A DNA stretch of 64,000 bases, taken from assembly GCF_001238275.1 (NCBI RefSeq), contig NZ_LGTB01000010.1:1-64000 (forward strand), in the 5' to 3' direction. Shown piece after piece: positions 9,509 through 17,637 of the stretch (the first letter of the stretch is position 1; the number at the start of each line of letters is the position of its first letter). Below the pieces are notes generated by a model, which saw only the letters and a list, made by a program, of their open reading frames with translations, made no database searches and was not told the origin of the DNA. The stretch comes from Bradyrhizobium viridifuturi. Lineage in GTDB: Bacteria > Pseudomonadota > Alphaproteobacteria > Rhizobiales > Xanthobacteraceae. A program made the translations under genes and the position numbers.

Positions 9509-10198
9509 ATGCGAATTCTCCTGGTTGATCATCATGCGGACTTTGGCCGCGCCGTGAAGGAAGCGCTCTTGAATTGCGGCTTCGCCGTCGATGTGACGCG
9601 CACACTGGATGAGGCGTCGGCCGCGCTGGAATGCGCGAACTACCACATGGTCCTGCTGGAATCTGTCTTGCCCGACGGAGACGGACTGGATTGGCTGAAG
9701 CAGTTGCGGCGCGAGCGACGATCAATGCCGGCGATGATGATGAGCAGTCTCAATGATCTCAGCCGCCGAATTGCAACTTTCAATGCAGGTGCGGATGATT
9801 TCCTGCCCAAGCCCGTGTCTATCGACGAACTCATCGCCCGCATGCGGGCCATCCTGCGACGATCGACGCAAATGACGGCGCCGGTGGTGACATTCGGCAA
9901 TCTGCATTTCGACCCTATCGCAAGGCAAGTCTCGGTTGGCGGCCGGATACTGAGAATTGCGCGGCGCGAAGTGTGCATTCTCGAACATCTGCTCAACCGC
10001 GCCGGCCGCACCGTGCCGCGCACATCGCTGGAAGATAGCTTGTATGCGTTTGACGACGAGGTCTCGACCAACGCGCTGGAAGTCGGGATCTATCGCTTAC
10101 GCGCGCATTTGAACCAGGCCGGTGCGACGCTCAGGATCAAGACCGCGCGCGGGGTCGGCTACACCCTTGAACTCGTCGGCGCGGCATCGGCTGCCTAG
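9509..10198 (+). CDS. ttsI: TtsI, OmpR-type activator of type III secretion
   Basis: This is a 229-residue response-regulator protein with an N-terminal receiver domain (about 1-110) and a C-terminal winged-helix domain (about 125-222, ending RIKTARGVGYTLEL). TtsI is the rhizobial transcription factor that binds tts boxes upstream of rhc and nop genes. The receiver site normally occupied by the phosphorylated Asp is Glu51 (LLESVLPDGDG) and the acidic pair near residue 7 reads DHH, while Lys101 (PKPVS) is kept. This fits a constitutively active, phosphorylation-independent regulator, as expected for TtsI. It sits directly before rhcC2 and downstream of a distant nod box. Confidence 0.9.
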   Translation: MRILLVDHHADFGRAVKEALLNCGFAVDVTRTLDEASAALECANYHMVLLESVLPDGDGLDWLKQLRRERRSMPAMMMSSLNDLSRRIATFNAGADDFLPKPVSIDELIARMRAILRRSTQMTAPVVTFGNLHFDPIARQVSVGGRILRIARREVCILEHLLNRAGRTVPRTSLEDSLYAFDDEVSTNALEVGIYRLRAHLNQAGATLRIKTARGVGYTLELVGAASAA

Positions 10199-10266
10199 CA
10201 ATCTAACTTGAAAGCAACAATCCCTTGAAGGTCGTCAAGAATGCTGCCGGCGCCAATCTGCCGCTC

Positions 10267-11682
10267 ATGGTCATGATAGCGCAACGCTCTGCCGCTCTGC
10301 CGCGCTTGTGCTATGTCCTGTGCGGACTTGCTCTGCTATTTCCGCTTGCAGGCGCAGCCGAGACAAAACGGGACAGCAAAGGAGAGCCGCCACATTCGGC
10401 GCCTGGCAGCACCACCGGCACGCTCAATCTCACCTCCTCACAGGGCAAGACGGTTCATCTGAACGCGCCGGCAGCGAGCATTTTTGTTGCCGACCCGGCG
10501 ATCGCCGACTATCAGGCGCCATCGAGCAGCACGATATTCGTATTTGGCAAAAAATCCGGACGAACCAGCCTGTTCGCGTTGAACGACAACGGCGAGGCTC
10601 TCGCCGAGCTGCGCGTCGTCGTCACCCAGCCGATCGAGGACCTGCGTGCCACGCTGAAGGCTGAGATCGGCGATTATCCGATCCAGGTCAGCTATACCCC
10701 ACGCGGCGCAATCCTTGGCGGCACGGCTCCCAACGCCGATATCGTCGAGACGGCCAGGAAGGTGACCGAGCAGTTTCTCGGTCCGGGTGCGCTGGTCGTC
10801 AATAAGATTCAGGTGGCAGGTTCGCTGCAGGTGAATCTGAGTGTGCGGGTGGCGGAAGTCTCCCGCAGTGCCGTCAAGGACCTCAATATCAACTTCACGG
10901 CTTCCGGTCCGAACGGCGCTTTCCTTGCCACGGGAAAAAGTGGCGGTTCCGGATCGGCCCGCGGCGGCGGCACGATCGGCATCGGGTACAGCGCTGGCAA
11001 TATCAACCTGAGCGCTGTTCTCGACGCACTCGCCAGCGAGCACCTCGCCTCGATCCTGGCTGAACCGAACCTGACCGCCATGTCCGGGGAATCCGCAAGT
11101 TTTCTGGCAGGTGGCGAATTTCCGATTCCGGTGATGCAGGACAACCGGCAAGTCTCGGTCCAATTCCGACAATTCGGAATCAGCCTGGAGTTCATCCCAA
11201 CCGTCCTCAGCAATAATCAGATCAATATCCATGTGAAGCCTGAAGTCAGCGAACTGTCGAAAGAAGGCGAGGTCAGCGTCAACGGAATATCGGTGCCCGG
11301 CCTCTCCACGCGTCGTGCCAGTACTGTCGTTGAGCTTGCCAGCGGTCAAAGCTTCGCCATTGGGGGGCTTATCAGGCGCAATTTCAGTACCGACATCGGC
11401 ACTTTTCCTTGGTTAGGCGATGTTCCGATCCTTGGTGTGCTGTTTCGCTCCTCTTCATTTCAGAAGCAGGAGACCGAACTGGTCATCATTGTCACTCCCT
11501 ACATCGTCCGACCGGGATCTAGCCCGGCCAAGATGAGCGCTCCAACTGATCGCATAGGGCCGCCTTCGGACGCAGGGCGCACCCTGACGAATACGCTGGC
11601 TGGTTCGTCGAAGGGCCATGAGGCGGCGCCCGCCACGGCCAGATCGGGTGCAACCGTCGGTGCCGGCTTTATCATAGAATGA
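10267..11682 (+). CDS. rhcC2: RhcC2, type III secretin (outer-membrane ring)
   Basis: This encodes a secretin of about 470 residues. I use the ATG at 10267; a TTG at 10225 is an alternative. A signal peptide ends near AGAAET. The pilus-type N-terminal domain follows (LNLTSSQGKTVHLNAPAASI, then PAIADYQAPS), with a BON-like middle and the secretin domain (SILAEPNLTAMSGESASFLA, then VPGLSTRRASTVVELASGQS, TELVIIVTPYIV). It is closer in layout to CpaC of Flp pili than to YscC. In rhizobia the secretin is split in two genes. The short partner is rhcC1 at 21844, and both parts are thought to form one outer-membrane channel. Confidence 0.88.
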   Translation: MVMIAQRSAALPRLCYVLCGLALLFPLAGAAETKRDSKGEPPHSAPGSTTGTLNLTSSQGKTVHLNAPAASIFVADPAIADYQAPSSSTIFVFGKKSGRTSLFALNDNGEALAELRVVVTQPIEDLRATLKAEIGDYPIQVSYTPRGAILGGTAPNADIVETARKVTEQFLGPGALVVNKIQVAGSLQVNLSVRVAEVSRSAVKDLNINFTASGPNGAFLATGKSGGSGSARGGGTIGIGYSAGNINLSAVLDALASEHLASILAEPNLTAMSGESASFLAGGEFPIPVMQDNRQVSVQFRQFGISLEFIPTVLSNNQINIHVKPEVSELSKEGEVSVNGISVPGLSTRRASTVVELASGQSFAIGGLIRRNFSTDIGTFPWLGDVPILGVLFRSSSFQKQETELVIIVTPYIVRPGSSPAKMSAPTDRIGPPSDAGRTLTNTLAGSSKGHEAAPATARSGATVGAGFIIE

Positions 11683-11691
11683 GGACTGCCA

Positions 11692-12324
11692 ATGACCTTG
11701 CGACACCTATGTCTTTTGATCCCAGTTGCGGCGGCCCTTGGCGGATGTGCAAATAGTGCTGCGATTTCTTCCGGACCGGCTGGACAAGCGGCTCGGGTGG
11801 AGCAGAAGACCAGTGTCCTGCTGCTTCAAAATCTTCGTCGCAACGACAAGTACGGCCTGCGGGATTTCATTGCGAATGCCAGCCGCGGCCGGCGCGATGC
11901 ACTCCAACTCGACGTCGCCGGCTCACCGCGGCTCGTAGCGCAGGTTGCCCATGAGGCGCGCGCGATGGGCGTTGCCCCCTACAATATCCGCCTGTCCGCC
12001 TCTCCCGTCGATCTACCCGCACATTTCGGGGTCCGGATCGAGGCAATTACCTACGAGGCACATCCTGCCGTCTGTCCGCCGCTCGCTGTCACGGGCCCTT
12101 CTCTAGGCGACAATTCGTTTGATCCAACGCTTGGCTGCTCAGTCCGCAATAACCTCGCCGTCATGGTCAACGATCCTGGCGACCTGCTAGGCAATGGCGC
12201 CGTCATGCCGACCAGTGGTGATCGTGCAGTGCTTCCCATCACAGCTCGTGGGCCCGCGGCGACCGGCAATCGCAGCAATTTGGAGGATGGAACCCAAAAC
12301 AGGGGGGCGCCAGAAACCCAATAA
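11692..12324 (+). CDS. CpaD-like outer-membrane lipoprotein (Y4xK type)
   Basis: ATG at 11692 follows GAGGAC, nine bases after the rhcC2 stop, so the two form an operon. The 210-residue protein has a lipoprotein signal (MTLRHLCLLIPVAAALGGCA; lipobox LGGC). Its central part resembles CpaD, the Flp-pilus biogenesis lipoprotein that partners CpaC (FGVRIEAITYEAHPAVCPPL, then LGCSVRNNLAVMVNDPGDLL). Together with the CpaC-like secretin it suggests that this outer-membrane module came from a tad/Flp system. The C-terminal 30 residues are low-complexity. NGR234 has an equivalent gene, y4xK, after its secretin gene. Confidence 0.75.
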   Translation: MTLRHLCLLIPVAAALGGCANSAAISSGPAGQAARVEQKTSVLLLQNLRRNDKYGLRDFIANASRGRRDALQLDVAGSPRLVAQVAHEARAMGVAPYNIRLSASPVDLPAHFGVRIEAITYEAHPAVCPPLAVTGPSLGDNSFDPTLGCSVRNNLAVMVNDPGDLLGNGAVMPTSGDRAVLPITARGPAATGNRSNLEDGTQNRGAPETQ

Positions 12325-12507
12325 GCGGCTCGCAACATCCGGGCAGGACGAACGACGCTGGACACTCTGGTTTCCATATCAGTCTTGCGATGGGCCGACG
12401 AGGCTCCTGGAGTCCTGTCTTTGCTCAGCCGTCGTTTTTGGATCGCGCAGCTTGTACCAGGTTCTGCGACAATAGGGTCTTTGCGCGAAGGTCTGAGCGT
12501 ATCGACA

Positions 12508-13545
12508 CTATACAAAGCCGGCGGCAAACACCGCCTTTGCGACTCTCTCAAAACAATCCATCGGAACGGCCTTACCCATCCCACCTTTGCGGATCAGCTG
12601 CCGCGCCAACACATGATCCTCGACAATGCTCAGACGCTGGGCGCGCGCCTGCGCCAGTAACTGTGCCGCCACCGCGCCTTCACCGCGGCACACCAGAACC
12701 GGGACGCCTGTCTCGCCCCGAACGTAGCGCAGGCCAATCACCGTCGCCGGTCCACTCAATATCAATGTTGCCCGGTGGATGCCGAGCGGAGACTCGTTCG
12801 CCGACTCGCGACGGATCCTGCGGTGTTGACCCTTGATGTGCGGATTACCATCCTGTTCCTTGGACTCGCGCTTGGCCTCGCTCTGCGTCATGCGCATGTC
12901 GCGCAGGAACAACCAACGCTGAATGAGCAGATCGGCCAGCCCACCAATCAAAAAGGCGCCGGCAGCAATCGTTATCAGTACTTTCAGCTCGTTAAAGACA
13001 ACACCAAGGCAGCTCAAATCGCACACCGGCAAATAGACCAGTGCCCTCCAACCTGCGAGCACAGTGAAGAGGAACGTGGCACCAAGAACCAATACTTTGA
13101 CGAGGGACTTTCCAAGCTCGACAAGCGAGCGCTGGGAGACAATCCGCTTCAGCCCTTTCACCGGATCCAATTTCTCAAAACTGGGTTTCAACGGCTCGAC
13201 GGAAATCGTCAACCCGCCGTTGGCCAAGACGCCGGCCAAGACGGCCGCAACCAACGCCGCACCCAGGATGGGAGCTACGGCTGCCATAGAAAGGTCCACC
13301 AATCCGACCAACGCCTGCCCGACCGCGCTGTTGAACGGCTGGCCCTGCAGCTTGTCGGTGAGCTGCACGGCTTCGCGCCATGCGTCTACGATCGGGCCCC
13401 CCCTGAGGCAAAGGCAGCCGAAACCAGCGCAAAGGCTTGCCGCGGTCACAAAATCGGCGCTGCGCGGGCTCTGCCCTTTCTTACGCGCGTCCCTCAGCTT
13501 CTTGTGGCTTGGTGGAAGCTTTTTCTCTTCACTCGTGTCGTTCAT
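12508..13545 (-). CDS. rhcU: RhcU, inner-membrane export-gate switch protein (SctU)
   Basis: Start at 13545 overlaps the rhcT stop by ATGA, so the two are translationally coupled. The 345-residue protein has the FlhB/YscU plan: KLPPSHKKLRDARKKGQSPR at the N terminus, four membrane segments, then a cytoplasmic domain (MRMTQSEAKRESKEQDGNPH). SctU proteins normally cleave themselves at NPTH to switch substrates. Here the aligned stretch reads SGPATVIGLRYVRGET, so NPTH is replaced by SGPA. The loss is direct sequence observation; its effect on autocleavage is inference. It is last gene of the rhc minus-strand block, convergent with the CpaD-like gene. Confidence 0.88.
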   Translation of the reverse strand: MNDTSEEKKLPPSHKKLRDARKKGQSPRSADFVTAASLCAGFGCLCLRGGPIVDAWREAVQLTDKLQGQPFNSAVGQALVGLVDLSMAAVAPILGAALVAAVLAGVLANGGLTISVEPLKPSFEKLDPVKGLKRIVSQRSLVELGKSLVKVLVLGATFLFTVLAGWRALVYLPVCDLSCLGVVFNELKVLITIAAGAFLIGGLADLLIQRWLFLRDMRMTQSEAKRESKEQDGNPHIKGQHRRIRRESANESPLGIHRATLILSGPATVIGLRYVRGETGVPVLVCRGEGAVAAQLLAQARAQRLSIVEDHVLARQLIRKGGMGKAVPMDCFERVAKAVFAAGFV

Positions 13546-14357
13546 TTCAAGAACTTCTCGAGCCACTCCAGCACACCGTCGAACTGAACGATCTCGGCTC
13601 CCATATATTCGATCAGGAAGACGGCGTAGCTCACCATGATGATGCCAAAGGCGGCATTCTTGATAGTCGGAGAAAGATCGTTCAGCTTGATTTGCGGCGC
13701 AAAGCGCCCGAGCAGCATGAGGGATACGTCAATCAGAAGCAGCAGAGCCAGCACGGGCCCGGCGACCACGAGGGTCGTGTGCATGATATGGTCGAGAAGC
13801 TTGATAAACTCCATTGCCCCCTGCTCGGTCAGGGGCGGTAGCAGTCGATACACGGGCCAGATCAGATAACTTCCGTAGAGGCACCTGATCATTGTGTTCA
13901 GGCCCCCCGATACAACGAAGATCGTAACCGCCGCAGTTCCGAGAAAGAGCCCCATTGCGGAGGTTTGACTGCGCGTCGCAGGATCGTCTACGTGGCTTGA
14001 GATGCCGCGCTGGGTATCAATGATGTCACCAACTGCTTGGATGCTCCAAAGTGGTATGCTGAGCAGAAAGCCGAATAATAGGCCGATAAATATCTCCTTC
14101 ACGCCGAGGAGCGCGACCGCAATCATACGGGTGCCGGGATCCAGCGTCTGCAAGCCGCTCTTGATTTGCATCAAGCAAGGCAATCCAATCACAACCGTCG
14201 CGCTTGCACGGATCATCCCGCTAATGTGCGGCCGGGTGAATACCGGATGAACCAGCATAATGCCAAGCGCCCGGGCCGCGCCAAGTCCGGCCGCAACGAC
14301 GAATTCGACGGCAGTCTGAACCAGACTTTGCGTCTCGGTGGGTGACAACGCATCCAT
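13542..14357 (-). CDS. rhcT: RhcT, inner-membrane export apparatus protein (SctT)
   Basis: This is a 271-residue FliR/YscT-type membrane protein of the export gate. I choose the ATG at 14357 (MDALSPTETQSLVQTAVEFV); an in-frame start at 14384 adds nine residues. Several long hydrophobic helices alternate with conserved pieces such as GIMLVHPVFTRPHISGMIRA and FLLSIPLWSIQAVGDIIDTQ. It is separated from rhcS by a 670-bp gap that contains a tts box, so rhcTU may be a separately transcribed unit here. It overlaps rhcU by four bases. Confidence 0.9.
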   Translation of the reverse strand: MDALSPTETQSLVQTAVEFVVAAGLGAARALGIMLVHPVFTRPHISGMIRASATVVIGLPCLMQIKSGLQTLDPGTRMIAVALLGVKEIFIGLLFGFLLSIPLWSIQAVGDIIDTQRGISSHVDDPATRSQTSAMGLFLGTAAVTIFVVSGGLNTMIRCLYGSYLIWPVYRLLPPLTEQGAMEFIKLLDHIMHTTLVVAGPVLALLLLIDVSLMLLGRFAPQIKLNDLSPTIKNAAFGIIMVSYAVFLIEYMGAEIVQFDGVLEWLEKFLK

Positions 14358-14478
14358 TTGAGTCCAGCTCGCCGCTCGCTTCAAGCCAATCTAATCGCCC
14401 GTGCCTCGCCATGATGCAAGGCGTCAAGCACTCTGCTGGTCATCTACCTCGTGTCCTAGCGGTTGCAGAGCGACATAC

Positions 14479-14661
14479 CTAGCGCCAGGCCAGGTCGTGC
14501 GCTTCAACTCTCAGCATCCACGGCTGTCGCCAATAAGGTATGACCATTTCAAGATAGGACCCGCCGAATAGCGCCGCTGCAAGGCCAGCAACCCAAGCTC
14601 CTTCGGGTCTCACTGGCCGCAGGGCGGTGCTGATGATCTGGCGCTTCGGAGCTTCCATCAA
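14479..14661 (-). CDS. Small ORF between rhcS and rhcT, doubtful
   Basis: This 60-codon frame lies between the tts box at 14946 and rhcT. It encodes a possible membrane segment (EGAWVAGLAAALFGGSYLEM). No clear ribosome binding site or family resemblance is visible. It could be a remnant or a chance frame; no other coding sequence is visible in the 14385-15052 gap. Confidence 0.25.
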   Translation of the reverse strand: MMEAPKRQIISTALRPVRPEGAWVAGLAAALFGGSYLEMVIPYWRQPWMLRVEAHDLAWR

Positions 14662-14945
14662 TTCAACAGTTTGTGGCGATCAGTCTCGGGCGGCACCTTC
14701 ATCGCGGCATGATCCATCAGAACGTCAAAGCCGTGCGGCCGCTTGAGATCAAAGCGGTTCGCCTGTCTCCTAGTTGATAACTCGCCAGGTTAGACATCGA
14801 GGGCCAGGCCTTACCGCAGGTCATTCCATCGTGAGCAAGATTTGAATCGAGTGGATGTCAATTTCAGATGAGATCATTCTTCCTCCGAAGGCCCATCGAG
14901 CCGAACAGGACAGTTCGGATTCATCTGTCCCATGCTAGTGAGGCG

Positions 14946-14963
14946 AGCTTTCGGTAAGCTGAC
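14946..14963 (-). promoter_or_regulatory. tts box inside the rhc block, upstream of rhcT
   Basis: On the minus strand it reads GTCAGCTTACCGAAAGCT, one base off the sites at 23810 and 26618. It points at rhcT, 590 bp downstream, and lies beyond the rhcS stop. This suggests an internal TtsI-dependent promoter for rhcTU. Confidence 0.65.
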
Positions 14964-15052
14964 GAAACTCCCCTCTTCTGGTCACGGTTCACAATGAGGA
15001 CAGACAAACGCGACGCCATAGCTTTAGGCTTGGTCAGCCTTGCGTTCCCGCA

Positions 15053-15328
15053 CTAATACCTCGCTGTGAGCGCGGGGAACTCAGTGAAGATATGCTGGGC
15101 TTGTTCGATTAGCGGCGCGCTCAGCACCGGGGCAAACAGAACGAGCACCGCGACGACAACGAGGAGCTTGACTGTCAGTGGCAAGGTTTGATCCTGCAGC
15201 TGGGTTGCTGCCTGCACGATGCCGATACCCAATCCCGCCACGAGAGCTGCCAGGAGCGGCGGCAGAACCCAGATCATGAACAGGACAAGTGATCGGCTCA
15301 CGTGGGTGAGGATGCTGGCTTCGTCCAT
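15053..15328 (-). CDS. rhcS: RhcS, small inner-membrane export protein (SctS)
   Basis: This 91-residue FliQ/YscS-type protein has two hydrophobic hairpin helices (ILTHVSRSLVLFMIWVLPPL, then LLVVVAVLVLFAPVLSAPLI) joined by the conserved loop GIVQAATQLQDQTLPL. It forms part of the SctRST gate in the inner membrane. The start lies one base after the rhcR stop, so translation is coupled. Length is standard for the family. Confidence 0.92.
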   Translation of the reverse strand: MDEASILTHVSRSLVLFMIWVLPPLLAALVAGLGIGIVQAATQLQDQTLPLTVKLLVVVAVLVLFAPVLSAPLIEQAQHIFTEFPALTARY

Positions 15329-15329
15329 C

Positions 15330-15995
15330 TCAACCTCCGGGCGTTGCGTAGCTTAACACCAATCCGTGCATGAGCCGCGACCAGCCGTCGATTGTGACGA
15401 ACAGAAAGAGCTTGAAAGGAACGGATATCATTGTTGGTGACACCATCGACATGCCCATGGCCATCAGAATTGTCGTCACGATCAGGTCGATCGTGATGAA
15501 CGGAAGATAGAGAAGGAAGCCAATCTCAAATGCACGCTTAAGTTCCGAGATCAAAAAGGACGGCACGAGAATTGCTAAATCATCGGCTGATGCGTTGCCG
15601 CGCATCTCATCCGACCAGATATGTTCCGTCGATGACAGGAAGAACGTGCGCTGTTCCTCAGTGGTGAACTTTTTGAGGTGGGCGCGCAGCGGCTCGCTGC
15701 CCTCCTTGGCGGCGATCACCCAGTCGTCGGCGGTCTGATAGCGAAGTTGCGGATCGGTCACGCGATTGTAAGTCTGCTCGAACACTGGAGCGCTTATAAA
15801 CACGGTAAGAATCAATGCAGCGCCATACAGGACGATATTCGGCGGTATGGACTGAGTTCCGAGCGCGTTGCGAACCAGGAAGAGAACGACAGAAACCTTT
15901 ATGAAGGCGGTCGTTGTGACGACTGCGAATGCCAGCAGGCCAAGGCCGACCGTCGCCGCGAGAAGCGCAAGGACGCTTGGTTGAATGTCAACCAT
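15330..15995 (-). CDS. rhcR: RhcR, inner-membrane export gate protein (SctR)
   Basis: This is a FliP/YscR-type protein of 221 residues with start at 15995 (MVDIQPSVLALLAATVGLGL), overlapping the rhcQ stop by eight bases. Family hallmarks are visible: TTAFIKVSVVLFLVRNALGT, SELKRAFEIGFLLYLPFITI and MGMSMVSPTMISVPFKLFLF. SctR forms the core ring of the export gate together with SctS and SctT. A periplasmic loop of about 90 residues separates the helix pairs, as usual. Confidence 0.93.
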   Translation of the reverse strand: MVDIQPSVLALLAATVGLGLLAFAVVTTTAFIKVSVVLFLVRNALGTQSIPPNIVLYGAALILTVFISAPVFEQTYNRVTDPQLRYQTADDWVIAAKEGSEPLRAHLKKFTTEEQRTFFLSSTEHIWSDEMRGNASADDLAILVPSFLISELKRAFEIGFLLYLPFITIDLIVTTILMAMGMSMVSPTMISVPFKLFLFVTIDGWSRLMHGLVLSYATPGG

Positions 15996-17043
15996 TGACT
16001 GCCAACCTGCTACGTAGCCGGATCCCAAGCGCCTCACCGATGCGCACGATGTCGCCCCGGCCGATCAATTGACCGTTGGCGACAATATCGACTGGACCGT
16101 CCAGCGGCCGCCCAAGTTCGAACACGTATCCCTCGTTGATGCTTCTCAACGTACCCAGCGGGATAGGCAAGCGGCCGCATTCAAAGACAAGCGTGATCTC
16201 AACACTGTCGATGTCGGCTTCCGAGGGCAGGATTGCTTGTTCCGTTTGGGAGCGTATCGTCATATCTACATACCTTAGAGGATGGGGCTGCAGGCGGAAT
16301 GGTCCGCGAAGGACAAGTCTGTCGTCTGCGGCCTGCGCCGGCGCCCACAACTTGTCCGCCGTGAGGATCAGCTGGCTATGGGCAAACGGAATGACGTCGG
16401 GCAGCAGTGCGTCGCCGGGCTGTGCTTGGCGAAGGAGCATGACAGGCGCCCGCAGCGAGCCGATCTCTCTCGCAATCACGACCGGCAATTCCGACGAAAT
16501 CTTGCCTTGCTCTCGCGGTAATTGGCCAATCAACTCGCCCAACAAGCGGAACGCAGAAGGAATCAGACCGTCGAGAGGCGCGAACAAGAACAGGCGGGCT
16601 TTTCCTGCCAGCGCTCCGGTGGCAACATCGAGCTCCAGATAGGGGCCTTTCGCCGTTGCGTCTTCGATGCGGATCAGCTGCACATTCGATGCGAGCACGT
16701 TCTCTAATCCAACGATCCAGGGTGCCAGCGCAAGCTCTAGAACGAGCGAGCAGGTTGGGTCGGAGGGTAAAGTAAGGCCCTGCTGGACTGTTGAAATCAG
16801 TGTCTCGACGAGAAGGCGAGGCAAGGACAAAACAGCTGTCTCGCCTCCGGCCCGAAATACGCAGTCGACCATCGACATGGCATATGGCTCGGCCTGCCAA
16901 ACAAGCCGGCTCACGCGGATGGATAGCGGCTTGTCGCCAAGGCGGCTCTGCAGGACGCTGCGCCGTGCGGAGATCTCGTTGACCCACGAGACCACTTCAT
17001 GTGCCAGCTTCACCGCTGGCTGAAAGAGTGCGGGTTCAGCCAC
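15988..17043 (-). CDS. rhcQ: RhcQ, cytoplasmic C-ring/sorting platform protein (SctQ)
   Basis: This 351-residue protein has its recognisable part at the C terminus. There a SpoA (surface presentation of antigens) domain reads VEITLVFECGRLPIPLGTLR, then VDIVANGQLIGRGDIVRIGE and GIRLRSRLAV. SctQ builds the cytoplasmic sorting platform under the export gate and meets the ATPase complex through SctL (NolV here). The N-terminal two-thirds are divergent, as is normal. It follows rhcZ after 57 bp and overlaps rhcR. Confidence 0.88.
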   Translation of the reverse strand: MAEPALFQPAVKLAHEVVSWVNEISARRSVLQSRLGDKPLSIRVSRLVWQAEPYAMSMVDCVFRAGGETAVLSLPRLLVETLISTVQQGLTLPSDPTCSLVLELALAPWIVGLENVLASNVQLIRIEDATAKGPYLELDVATGALAGKARLFLFAPLDGLIPSAFRLLGELIGQLPREQGKISSELPVVIAREIGSLRAPVMLLRQAQPGDALLPDVIPFAHSQLILTADKLWAPAQAADDRLVLRGPFRLQPHPLRYVDMTIRSQTEQAILPSEADIDSVEITLVFECGRLPIPLGTLRSINEGYVFELGRPLDGPVDIVANGQLIGRGDIVRIGEALGIRLRSRLAVNG

Positions 17044-17100
17044 GGCACTTACCGACAGGTTGCACGGGCGCAGTTCGCGACGTCATAACTGAACCAGCCA

Positions 17101-17637
17101 TTAGAATGCTCCGCCGATCGTCTGGCTGCGCGAACCACCCTGATATCGGAGCAAAACTTCATCGTCGGCGTCGATTTCGGCCGCAGACTCCGAACGGACG
17201 GCGGTCGCGCGCTGGATATTTCCCTCAATCTCTTGCCATTTCTGGCTCGCCGCCGAACGCCCGGCCCATAGTGCCCGCGCTTCATTCACCGCCCGCTGGG
17301 TCTCCTCGTGCGCGATGCGTGCCTGCACAAGCGCCTGACGCGCCGATTCGACCTTTGCTGCCAGTCGCCCAAGGACGAGATGACATCGTCGATCGAGTTC
17401 GGTCACGGACGTTGTCTCGAGCTGCGCCAGTTCCCAATAAAGTTCAGCTTCAACCTTGGCGCGATGCTTCTGCGTGGCTTCAAGATCCTCAGACGCCCGC
17501 TGCAGCGCGTCGGCTGCAATTCGGCGCTTGTCTTCCAAGCTCGACAATTCACGAAGCGCGCTTCGTTCCCTCATGTCTTTCACCAGCCGCAATTTCGACG
17601 CTTGCACGGGATTCAGGCCGTGAGACGCGACATCCAT
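17101..17637 (-). CDS. rhcZ: RhcZ, SctO-like stalk protein (Y4yJ type)
   Basis: The 178-residue protein is almost entirely charged and helical (RELSSLEDKRRIAADALQRA, then VESARQALVQARIAHEETQR), which predicts a long coiled coil. Its place directly after the ATPase gene, overlapping rhcN by 25 bases, is where SctO/YscO/FliJ-type proteins sit. These insert into the ATPase ring and contact the export gate. Assignment rests on position, size and coiled-coil character more than on sequence motifs. Confidence 0.75.
   Translation of the reverse strand: MDVASHGLNPVQASKLRLVKDMRERSALRELSSLEDKRRIAADALQRASEDLEATQKHRAKVEAELYWELAQLETTSVTELDRRCHLVLGRLAAKVESARQALVQARIAHEETQRAVNEARALWAGRSAASQKWQEIEGNIQRATAVRSESAAEIDADDEVLLRYQGGSRSQTIGGAF

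Noticed and set aside
10438..11349. Long open frame antisense to rhcC2
   Set aside because: It mirrors the secretin gene codon pattern, has no ribosome binding site and no family resemblance.
12775..13587. 270-codon plus-strand frame across rhcU
   Set aside because: Antisense to a clear SctU protein, with no protein character of its own.
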